Shown piece after piece: positions 25,401-36,200 of a DNA stretch of 64,000 nt. The DNA is from Bugulina stolonifera. Its lineage: Eukaryota > Bryozoa > Gymnolaemata > Cheilostomatida > Bugulidae. The notes beneath the pieces are model-generated. The model did not search any database and was not told where the DNA came from. It saw only the letters and a program-made list of their open reading frames with translations. Made by a program: the position numbers and the translations under genes. How positions within the stretch are numbered: position 1 is the first letter of the stretch; each line of letters opens with the position of its first letter. The stretch covers positions 23,661,233-23,725,232 of the forward strand of contig OW285188.1 in assembly GCA_935421135.1 (NCBI GenBank). The letters are read 5' to 3'.

Positions 25401-28062
25401 AGCTACAGTCATTCCAGCAAGTACTAGAGTCAGCCATATCAATCTGTACCTAAATGTAATACAGCATTATATACGTTCCTATTCCAAACCTTTATATGAT
25501 TATGATAATTCTATTATGATAATTTAGTCATTTGTCAGTTTTTATTTGACTGATAGTTAGGTTAACCTCTGCTGGTGGCAGAGTTGGGTCCAAGTCGACT
25601 TGCAAGTCAACAAGTCAAGTCATTTCTAAAATTTTGGAGGCAAGTCAAGTCCAAGTCAAGTCAGTGCTGCCTCAAGTCAAGTCAAGTCAAGTAATTTCTA
25701 AAATTTTGAAGGCAAGTCAAGTCGAAGTCAAGTCAGTGCTGCCTCAAGTCAAGTCAAGTCAAGTCAGCTGTCATGCAAGTCACAAGTCAAGTCAAGTCAA
25801 AGTCAAGTCAAGTCGAAATGCAAGTCAAGTGGAAGATAACTTCAAACAATTTTACATTTTTCAAAACATCAGTTTTTTCTTTTAGTAGGCATTCCAATCC
25901 ATGAAAAACCTATGCCAAGGTGTAGTAGGGCATGGATATGTATGTGATGCAATCATGGTAAAGAACTAGTCTATATAAGTAGTATTATTGGCACTACGGT
26001 CGAGACTGGTCATATAGTATTATATAGGCCTATTGTATATTGTAATGGTGATGCAGTGTTACATAGCATATAAACAGCACATGGTACAGCAAGGAGTGTC
26101 CACTGGCCAGTCCTGCAATTTAACTCTAGTAATTATTGCACTGCACATTGTATTCACTACTTACACCCCACCTACATTGTATGCTACACTTACACTACTT
26201 GCACTGTGTGTACTTGTGACTATGCATTGTCGTTGTGTAGTCTCACGTACACACAGCTTAGATAGTGCCTGAATTGTGTACCCTCATAGCTAACCTTGAT
26301 ATACTCTGAGTGCTGCTAGTAGCACTGATCTAGTAAAAATGATAATTAGGTAGGCAATTGAGACCTTTTTTCCATGTTGGTTAAACACTGTACAAAATTT
26401 TTATTTGCCAAATTGACTTGGCAAAACCCAAGTCAAAATCACAAGTCATTCCTGTGTCCAAGTCATGTCAAGTCAAGTCACATTGATGTGCAAGTCAAAG
26501 TCAAGTCAAAATCACAAGTCATTCATGTGTCCAAGTCAAGTCAAGTCAAGTCACATTGATGTGCAAGTCAAAGTCAAGTCAAGTCAGCAAGTTGGCAAGT
26601 CCAAGTCAAGTCGACTTGTGACTTGACTTGACTTGGCAAGTCAAGTCAAATCTATGACTTGGACCCAGCTCTGGCTGGTGGACTTGCACTTTTCTTATAA
26701 CAAGAAAGTATTTTGTTATAATTATTTACACTTGTATGTTGTGTTGATTGCTTTTGAAATCTTGGTAATCTATTGCTCTAAAAACTTGAGGAAAAACTTA
26801 CTGAGCATATGTACCAAATATAAAATTTGTGTGGAGAAAAAGTTATATACAATTATTATGTACAGGTGTACAGATAACCGAGGTAATTTTATGAGTATGA
26901 CTATGACAAAACTCAAAGTTTGCTAATATTTATACTACCTTTAAAACCTTGCAATCCCACGCTATAATGTTGTTCATACATTAATATTTAACTATAATCT
27001 ATGTGTGTAATACCCGTAGATTAGAATTAAATATTAATAAAGTAACAACAGGAAAGGTGTGACTATAAAATCCCTGTGCAAACAACATCATATCACACTG
27101 AATATTCAATTAATAATTTGCACGAAACAGATCTTATAATAATATAAAGCTGTCATAATATTCCTGAAAACCATATCAGCAAAAGCCATAAAATAATTCT
27201 TTCTTTGCATACATGTACAAATGTACATGTACAATATAGTGCAAACCATGTCTCTCTTTGTATCAAAATTATTGTTGCTATAAATCATGCTTTTAAATTT
27301 GTAACTTCGTTTGAGCTGAAAAGTGACTGTTTGGAAATTTAAAGTCCCAACATTGAATCTGTTACGAACCAACCACTACTTTTTCCAAACAGCTTGTCAC
27401 CAGTTTTTTCTATTTGTTCAAGAAACTTTCAGCTGTGCAAAACTCTTAAAAATTAGCCTTTTAAACCCACATTCAATGTTTATGTAACATTATCTACTCT
27501 GGTCTGCTCTACACCTTGGTTATATTATTTCAGACACTTGTATATGTAAATGATATCATGGCTGTAGTATGTGTAATAATAGTAATATGTACATGTGTGT
27601 GTAAATCTATTTGAAACAATAATATACTATATATTTTCGGTCCTTTTAATTGGTGTTTTAAATAGTTGTATTTTAACTTAGAATTAGAATGTTTTTTCTA
27701 CTAAAAGCAATGAATAATATCACAGACCCAACAACACCCAAAATATTTGTGCACGAATCCTGGTAACTGGAAATGTGATGGGTGAACTAAACCGTTTTTT
27801 GCTGCAATCAAGACCATCAGGTCTTACTAGTAAACACATACCAGATAGGTCGATGATTTTTACCCACTCTCTCCAGGCCATGAGCAGTTGTATTCTCAGT
27901 GAAGTTAACAGCTTCGGTTTTCCATCTTTGCAGAATTGCACCCATGTCATTGGTAGAATTGTCTTTTCCACTGCAGTTATGAATACAATTTGATGCAATC
28001 AGAGCAGTGGCATGACTATTTTCAAAAGTGTGCATGTAGATGCACATTATACAGTTCATCAA
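22492..28062 (-). CDS. DEG/ENaC-family sodium channel
   Basis: Exons in transcript order: 28062(start uncertain)-27842, 25449-25173, 24903-24770, 24253-24094, 23569-23409, 23122-22492; phases agree, about 527 residues. Exon 1 holds the gating motif ENTTAHG, with the conserved His-Gly. Exon 2 holds membrane helix 1 (YRLIWLTLVLAGMTVAI) and the post-helix signature FPSVTVCNAFP. The extracellular cysteine-rich domain has C-x5-C near CRFGSQKC and FNCYTF. Exon 6 has VCYKVCLQEMM and CGC, then membrane helix 2 with the pore motif GAFGFWIGCS (G-x-S filter). Members are trimeric amiloride-sensitive or ligand-gated sodium channels of the plasma membrane. The subtype cannot be told. Using the acceptor at 25449 avoids a stop made by a nearer AG. 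Intron 1 carries a hAT element; intron 3 carries a long inverted repeat. Confidence 0.9.
24284..24499. repeat. Long inverted repeat in channel intron
   Basis: The left arm 24284-24353 (GCTCTGATTGAATGGTTGGA onward) and right arm 24441-24499 (AAGCATCATGCAGCAAAGAG onward) are reverse complements apart from an extra block of about 11 bases in the left arm and one or two substitutions. The loop is about 87 bases. It lies in intron 3 of the DEG/ENaC gene, just upstream of exon 4 in transcript order. Confidence 0.85.
25579..26673. mobile_element. Nonautonomous hAT-like foldback element, copy 2
   Basis: Ends CAGAGTTGGGTCC and GGACCCAGCTCTG are terminal inverted repeats with one mismatch in 13. They are flanked by a perfect 8-bp duplication GCTGGTGG (25571-25578 and 26674-26681). 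Arms are made of AAGTC repeats, longer than in copy 1, and the central block matches copy 1 (for example GGCACTACGGT, GAGACTGGT, GCATATAAACAGCACATGGT). It sits in intron 1 of the DEG/ENaC gene and has no transposase. Confidence 0.9.
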
Positions 28063-28665
28063 AGGTCTGAGCAGTGGGTTTTATAATAAACTATTGATTA
28101 TAATGCATGTATATAATAGAGTGATATGATGATATTAGTCAAGTGGATTAAAATAGGAAAATGAAAGAAAGTTTTAAAATAATAAACATCATCAGTAGCA
28201 TTGTTAACAAATTTGATGATGGAAAACAACATCTTACAAATGCACTCACTGCTCAGGATATTGCCTGAGAGTATTACAGATTATATTTTAGAGGTAAGAG
28301 ACCTACAAACTGATCTATTCAGTATTCAGATAACAATCATGGCTATTCAACTATAATGTGAAACTAATAACAGTCAATAATAGCGCAATTCAAAATACAC
28401 AAGTGTTCCAATTACCAATACCAAGGAGTGCTCCTTGCCATTCTCGGCTGTTGTACAGTAAAAATATTATATTATATTTATCTGCATGCTTAACCATAAG
28501 TTGTACAAGCATGATATACATTATAAATCTAACAGATACATGTAAGTATTTTTAGACCTATCCTTATATTTCACTTGAAATGTCTGCACTAATGTGGAAT
28601 ATGGCCACACATAACAAAACTCTGTAATAATGTCGATATATATATACATGTAAGTAAATTAAGCC

Positions 28666-31600
28666 TTACTTGTTTAATGCTGATGGATCTGGCTGCTCCA
28701 TGCTGATGGTCATTGTGTAGGGATTACCTGAAGATTAAAAATTCAGTGCTTCAACAAAATATATGAAAATAATATGTACATGGCTATCATAATATCAGTG
28801 GAATTACAAGCAGTTCACAAGTTGCAAAAGAACAATTTCCAACATTAGAGTTCTGACCTACAAGTATATGATGATAAAAGCAGATTGCAGCAGATTCAGT
28901 GAGGTTCATTTGATGTCTGCCTTCAAGGATAGATAGATGTGAAATGCTATTGTGAATATTAATATCATGAAGTATTTACTTTATTATTTACCTTCATGCA
29001 AATTTTTTGAACTAGAGATAGCATTGGAGTCAACACATTATTATTAGTTCTACCTATCACCCATAGTTTCTAAATGTACTACATCTGCATCACAACCTTG
29101 ACAACAAACTGCCTTGGTCTGCACTATGCATACTGTGAACAAATTTTAGGGTCACCACATTACTAGCGCAATCCTAGCCTGGGTCCAAACACTAAAGCCC
29201 GCAGAATAAAGGGTTTGGGTTACCCAACTTCATCATAGCTTTCAGCTGAAGTGGTTGAATCCATGACAATACTGGATCAATAACACTTATAGTTATACCT
29301 AAAAACTTAATAAGCAGGACTGCAAGTAACAACCAGTGGGCAAGGTGGGCATCTACCTCCAGTGATCTGTCCAACAACAAATTCTATTAGTGTCAACTCT
29401 AAATATTGAGCATTGAGTATATTACTCGCAAAGTAATAACCAGTGTTGTAGTCTGAAGGACAGTCAGTGTAAAGGGCCTATGATTCAGCATATTTTTATC
29501 AATAAATTTAATATAGAACCTTCTAGACCTAGACTAATTTTTAGTATCAGCCTGGGCAGCCGGAATCTCTGGTCTAGGGCTTGCTGCCCCCTCAACCAAA
29601 GAGAGCTGTTGTTGCCCTGCTAACAAGTATAACTTGAACAATAATGGTTACTGCCAAATTAAAACTTGGGGATACAAAAATAATGCTGAATGGATACTAT
29701 TTTACAAATCTGAGTGTACAAAGCAGTTGATGATATTATTGATTTAGCTGAACTGCAAGCAACAATGGCTACGGAAACTGGACAGACAGGCTTCCAATAA
29801 ATATATTATTTTATTCTACCTAAATAAGTGTGGATATATAGTCAATTCTAACAAAAAACACAATCGATTCAACAAAATAACCAGTAGTGAGCCATACTTG
29901 TTATCTGTGGGAAATCATAATAAACATAATTCGCAGTTGTCTTCTCCTGATTTGTTGATCAAATCAAGAGAAGACAATTTAGAGTTACATATGTACATGT
30001 ATGTTTCCTAAACTGAGAAATGCTTACCAACACCAAAAGGACATAGCTGGTTACTCTAAAAAAACTCCAAGATATAAAAAGACAAATACCGAACTAAACA
30101 TTGCAAAGTGTGATAGGACACTATAGAGATCAAGCTAGATTATCATGCACAGACCAATAATTGCATCATACAGTATATCTGTAGATTATATAAAAGTGTA
30201 TACTACTGTGTGTATCAATGAAAATTTAACACTTTTTGTTTTGCTACACAGTATAATACTGACGCTATTCAGGTTCAACATTATAGAGATTTTTTATCCA
30301 GCTTCATAGCCTTTGATCCATTTGTGATTGGATGAATGAACACTATCTACTATCTTTATAAGAATCTTGCTAACTGAGTTTTAGTCTGCTCCAATTCTTC
30401 CTTGAGTTCTTCATAAGCCTGTAATTACATGTATATAATATAAATAATAATATGATAAATATATTGGCCAGTAATGAGCTATTTTCATAGATGTGGAACC
30501 AAGTCCCTGGCTACTCAAAAACAAATTACTTGCAAGAAAGATATCAAAAATAAAAAGATAAATAAATTGTTCTTGATAGTGGTAGCAATATACATGTACA
30601 TGTAGTTGTTGAGAAATACATGTAGAAATCATTCAATGTAAATTTTGAGGACATTTAAGGGAAACCTATGACTATAAGGGAAGGGAGAGTCAATTTCAAA
30701 ACCGCATCTAACCTGATCCTCCATTTACATGATTGTGTAACATATATATAATATATTTACATATACATTGGTATAAGGTATTAACAATGATAAAATGTTG
30801 ATTGTAGAGTGTAGCAATAACTGAAATTTAGAGTTGTTGGCTCTTGGTTTGATATAGGGCAAGAGAGGACAACTACTGTACACCACTAGTTTATGTATTA
30901 TGAGTAGGTGTTAGCTCTGCTTGCCGTACCTGACTGCACGCGCTTAAGCTGGAGAATCTGCTGTTGGATGGAACCAGATTCTCTTCTTTGTCAACTTTCT
31001 CCTCTTTATGTTCTACTTCACTCTCTGATTCAGATGTTCTGACATAACCAGCTGTCTTGAACAATGCATTCAAAGCTTTCTTATAACCCTGAACAGATTA
31101 CAGTATTATATAAGAATATACATAAAACTCCTCAATGACTAACCTCAAATCTCAATTACAAACACAGAAAGTTAAATTCCAAAAATTATTGAGTAAAAAG
31201 TTTGAGTTTATGGTAAACTTAGATATTGATTAAACAGAAATGTATGTTTGACATACACACCAGTGAAAGTTTGGACATTATAGTAAAGTGAGTAGAATAT
31301 CAATACTATCTCTCTCATACCTTCTCTGTGATTTGTTCATCGGTAAAATCTGAGAGTAGCTGATCCCACTCTGATTGTAGCTGCTTGGACAAGGTAGGAT
31401 AGACTAGCATAGAATGGTTGTGACAGGTGAGTGGAGTGGAGAATATCATCTCATAGTTACAGTGGCTAGGTTCAGTCACTTCTATAATGTCATCCTGCTT
31501 ACCACATCTTAGCTTCACCTACAGCATACATATAGCATAGTACATGTATGTATAGCTTCATTCCTGTGGTATAGTGTGTATAGTCTAATATGTACCTATG

Positions 31601-33005
31601 CAGCCTCTTGTGAAGCTGAATTGGTTGAGACTGTCCAAACGGCAGTAGGAAAACACTCACACCGTAATACCCTAGCATATTATTACTTCCTATTACTTTA
31701 CATATGCGTATCCCAAGACCAGTTTTAATGTACCTCAATCTCACGTGGAGTGACACCGCATTGCTCTCCCATAAACATCTTCATAGAATGAAACTGATTA
31801 TCAACAATCTTCCACTCTTGCCAGACCCTACAATAAGTTCCAACTGTATAATTATATATGCATGCAGTCTGTTGGATGTAGATGGTAGATGGATGTGGAA
31901 GCATGAGGAAAGAATATATTGTTATTATAACACGCTACGTTAATTTTAGATCACATGTAAAGCAAACCCCAGAATGCCGTAGAAAGTATTCCAACTGTTA
32001 GTTCCGACCTCTTTCTGTGTGACATTACCAAAAGGACAGAACTCGTACTCGTACCTGAATAACAAAACAGGAAGTTCAGACGTTACTTTGGTTACTTCAA
32101 TGATTACAACACACACTCTGTCTATAACAGAGTGCTGTTAGTTTCACAGGTAAGATTCTGATAACATGTAACATAATATGCTCACGTGTCTGGATAAATC
32201 AGACATAATAAATGACTACCAGGAAAGATGTTTACTAACTTTTCCAAAGTCTTTTTGAAGCATTTCTTAGATAGTCGTCGCAAATGTTCAGGGCCTGAAA
32301 ATGGTGATGGATTTACTCTCATCTTGAGACTTGCATCAGTGTTCATATTCCTGCGCAATACAAAACAACTATAGGAAGAGTCAACACCAGAAGACAATAT
32401 GTTAATAGTAAGAATATTTTGACCAGCTCATACAACTAGAATCTCCAATACTACTATGCACATGATGTGATAACACAAGATTTGCAAGCTTGTATAACCA
32501 GAATTTTACAGACCATATAATTTGATTTTTGGTTACAAAGAGTTCGCCTTCAAAGTCCACCAGATATGGTATGTAGTGGCATTTCATTTCATTATGTTAA
32601 TTTATGGCAAAAAGTAGAAGTACTATATAAAACGGTCATGAGAATAAACCTACGCATTCTGCTGCCATGAGTAAGCTGTTGGCTCATCCACTATCCTCAT
32701 CTCAACAGTTTCAAAGGTGGCTAAAACAAAACAAACATTAAACACTCGCTCACTGTAGGTATTTTACTGATCATAGTCAATTAACAATTATTACTAATCA
32801 AAAATGAATAAATTCAATCTCCTCTTTCTCCTGCTACACCCCCTGTCACAGTCACTCTCACCCCAAACCAGTTGAGTTACACCAATTGCATTAGTTTAGT
32901 TAGTATTGAATGTATAACCTCACCTGGAACAACTAGACAAATAATTATAGTTATACATATCCATATTGCGTAGTAATGACTGGAATGGTTGATCTTTCTA
33001 AACAT
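28666..33005 (-). CDS. GNPTG: GlcNAc-1-phosphotransferase gamma subunit
   Basis: Exons in transcript order: 33005-32924, 32720-32654, 32350-32240, 32054-31968, 31827-31734, 31518-31321, 31088-30930, 30418-30356, giving 286 residues (human 305) with agreeing phases. The protein assists the alpha/beta enzyme that puts mannose-6-phosphate tags on lysosomal hydrolases in the Golgi. The start has a hydrophobic signal (AIWICITIIICLVV). Then comes PSPFSGPEHLRRLSKKCF and the mannose-6-phosphate receptor homology domain: EYEFCPFGNVTQ, GVWQEWKIVDNQF, CGVTPREIEVKLRCG, VTEPSHCNYEM-FSTPLTC. Downstream are LVYPTLSKQLQSEWDQ and a charged coiled-coil AYEELKEELEQTKTQ. Exon 8 reads into a stop at 30356. A possible further exon, 28727-28666, encodes GNPYTMTISMEQ to a stop and resembles the human tail, but its phase does not fit exon 8. 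Confidence 0.9.
29315..29619. mobile_element. Decayed hAT-type MITE
   Basis: About 300 bases similar along their length to the better kept element at 45129-45418 (for example CAACCAG-GGGCAAGGTGGGCAT near the left end and TTGCTGCCCCCTCA-CCAAA near the right). The ends CAGGACTGC and TTGTTGCCCTG are degraded, and the flanking octamers TTAATAAG and CTAACAAG differ at two positions. It lies between GNPTG exon 8 and the candidate last exon. Confidence 0.75.
29937..29977. repeat. Short near-perfect hairpin
   Basis: TTGTCTTCTCCTGATTTG pairs with CAAATCAAGAGAAGACAA around a central TTGATCAA. This looks like one of several tiny foldbacks with GTTGTCCTCTC-like ends in the window. Confidence 0.75.
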
Positions 33006-33280
33006 GTTTGTTTGATTTTTGTATTACATTTAATTTAATTAGTTGTATTATAAATATTAGAAATCCTCAGGATTAATGATGCTGGCCTATCCTCCTTGAT
33101 GTACATGTAATACAATAAACAAATTCAGCAGGAAACAGCATGTTGTCTCTAGGTTCAAATCTCATTGGCTAAATTATTGTTTATATTTAGACTATTTCAG
33201 CTGTCCTCTAAATAACACTTGTATTTTTGTAAAAGCCCTCGTCACTAATCGGGCAGCAATTGGCATAAGTTGAAATAAAG
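33006..33280. promoter_or_regulatory. Candidate bidirectional promoter
   Basis: The 275 bases between the start codons of GNPTG (-) and the M3 peptidase homologue (+) must contain both start regions. An inverted CCAAT box (CATTGGCT) lies at about 33165-33172 and another ATTGG near 33259. No clear TATA box is placed for either gene. Confidence 0.55.
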
Positions 33281-36200
33281 ATGTCAGCCCCCATGCGAAA
33301 GCTCCTTAACACCAGATTCTTAGCAATTGCTCGCAAACGAGCTGCTCAATGTACATTTAGCAGAACTTATTCATTGAAAACATGCACATATGTTTTGTAA
33401 GTATCATTATAATTATGTAATTTTTTACTAAGAGTATTCTTTCTAGCTTGGTTTACAGGGCAATCCAATCAGATATCAGTCACTGATATCTGATTCAGTG
33501 AGTGACTGTTGACTCACACTTAGTCGGACTTAGAGGATTTTATTTTCCCACCGAGTTGATAACACACTGGCACTGACTGATGCACGTACGTAGGTTTTTT
33601 ACAAATTTTCTTGGCGTTTCGTAGCACCTATTTTCAACCGACCAGTGATGCTTTGGTAATCATTGTTTCATTTCTCAAGGTTTATAATAATTATTTATTA
33701 TAATTATTACATTTTCATTTTGTTATAGCTGTGTCATTTAGATTTTTGTTGATTATACATGTAATTATGTTACATAGACCTACATATTTTTCGTGAATTA
33801 CTTTGGTATCATAATTCATAAAGGCTATAATTCATCATCATGACAAAATTAGCCTATATTAGTTGTTATCCATTCACTTTGAGTTTCTGTTTGCAGCTTC
33901 ACTGGTAAGTTTTGTTCCAGTGCAGTTAAATGTCAACGATCAGCTACTGGTTTCATAGTAATGCTTTGAGGAATATTTCAATTATTACCAGATTACCAGA
34001 GGTTCCACCGGATACTGCGGAGACCAACACATTAATGAATACAAATGAGCTACCTGAATGGTCAAAGATTACCCCATCCAGTGTGTATCGAGCTTGTGGT
34101 AAACTATCTATATTGTATGAAACGAAGCTAGCCGAACATTGCGAAAAACTACAAGGTATAGTCACCTTAATAACAATTGTAAAATTGATATAACATTGCA
34201 TGCAGTAAACTGCCTTTCCTTAATGCACATGAACAATATTGGAAGATGCTAGTGTGGGTTAATAATTTTAGGATAAATAATAAAACGAGACTTCTTTTTA
34301 GATTTTTTAATTTAATCCTGATATTTAAACACTTATCCAAGTGCCATCATCAGAGGAAGTATCTCCTCTGATGAGGACACTTGTGATGAAATATCCGGAA
34401 TAAATTTAAAAATCAAAATATGCGTCTCCTTTATTGTTTAACATTGACAATATATTTTGCATTAGCTTTGTTTACATCTTGATACCAGGCTACTGATTTG
34501 TGGTTGCAAAATGGTGTGAAAGCTAATAATAATAATAATTTTCTGTTGCATTTTAGGATATACATTTGTGTATTGATTAGGTTGGATGGAACTGTAATAA
34601 GTTGATGGACAGATCTGTATGAATCTTTTGCTATGATTACTGGAAGTCGGGCTAGAGTTTGAAATGTGAAGTCTGCTGAGAATTAGACTTTGTAAAATAG
34701 AAGTTCACTAAGTTTAAAGCGGTGCTTTACTTCAGTGTATTAACTTTTTTAAAACATATAAAACTGGTGTATCTTCCAAGTCATAATTTGCATTTAATGA
34801 TGATTAGCTGATTCTAGCAATATATTATCCAGATCTTAGCCAAGCTCCCAACTTTGACGATGTATTCAGACCCATTGAGGAGATCTCAGTGCCACTCATG
34901 CATGCATTCAAATCGGTCCGACACCTTAGTACAGTTAAAAAGAAGAATTTTAGTGATGCATTTGAAGGGGTGAGTGGTTAACTGTGTTATACACATTTTT
35001 CTATGTCTAGTGTAAAGAAAATATAAATGCTGTATATTCTGCGAAATGTAGAGCTTTGACTTGCTCATCTTTTGTAAAAATGTATATTTGCCGTTTGTAG
35101 GCATTAACATTTTCTATGTGCCGTTTACACATTATATTATATACAATCTACATTATATTATATACAATCTACATTATATTATATACAATCTACATTATAT
35201 TATATACAATCTACATTATATTATATACAATATACATTATACATACTAAATTTTATAGATATATCGGCATGTTCATCGAAGCCGGGCTGAACGATGGCAA
35301 AACAGTATTTTGTATCACAAAATAAAGGTAAGTGAAAAAATGTTTTTATGACGCTTTTGAGTCCATCTTCAACATCATAATTACGTTTGTGGATTTATCT
35401 GTTGTTACCATTGTAATACTTATGCCACTTGTAAACTGTCAAAGTATTTATTAATAAGTGTGATGACTTTGGCTAATGGAGACGTGTACATAGGGTTACA
35501 TGTCTGTGCTGCCTGTGCTTGTATTTAATAAAATCAGTTTAGGCTACTAATTAATTCTAGGCCTCTGTGTAGTGTTTTATTGTTATACTTTAGGAACTGA
35601 ATGCTAATCCAGGAGTGTTATCAGAAGCACAGCAGAGTCTGGTGAGTATGTACCTGCGGGAAGCAAAGAATGCAGCGGTGGAGCTGACTGGAAAGGATAG
35701 GGATGTCTATATGTCTCATCTGGGTGAACTGGCTCACAAGGAAGACATGTTTAGGTAAGTTGTCCCCTCCTGTGCTGGAAGTTAACATTTATATAAAATG
35801 TACAAATATACTCTCTCATTAATTATACTGCAACTGTGTCTTTCAGTGTTTATACTTTATAGGGTTCAGTAGACCCTATTGGTTCCCTTGTTAGCGCTGA
35901 ATCTTTGATGTTTTTCTTCCTGATGTTTCAAAATAGTTTCCAATATATCATTGTTTGGTAGACCATCATCTTCGTTATTGTTATTGTTACCATTGTTGTT
36001 ATCGTTGCCGTTGTTGTTACCGTTACTGTTATTGTTACTGTTGTTGTTATGGTTACTGTTGTAGTTATTGTTGTCATTTATTTTGTAGGAGATCAGTGTA
36101 CTTCTCATCTCGGCTCACTCAGGAGACTGTATATGACGAATGGGCTGTTAGCGAGATGCCGACTCGTATCAGAAATCGTCTTGCACTCAGCAGGTTACAT

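Noticed and set aside
35866..36108. Asn-rich open frame on the minus strand
   Set aside because: Translation of a GTT-rich simple repeat lying in an intron of the M3 gene.
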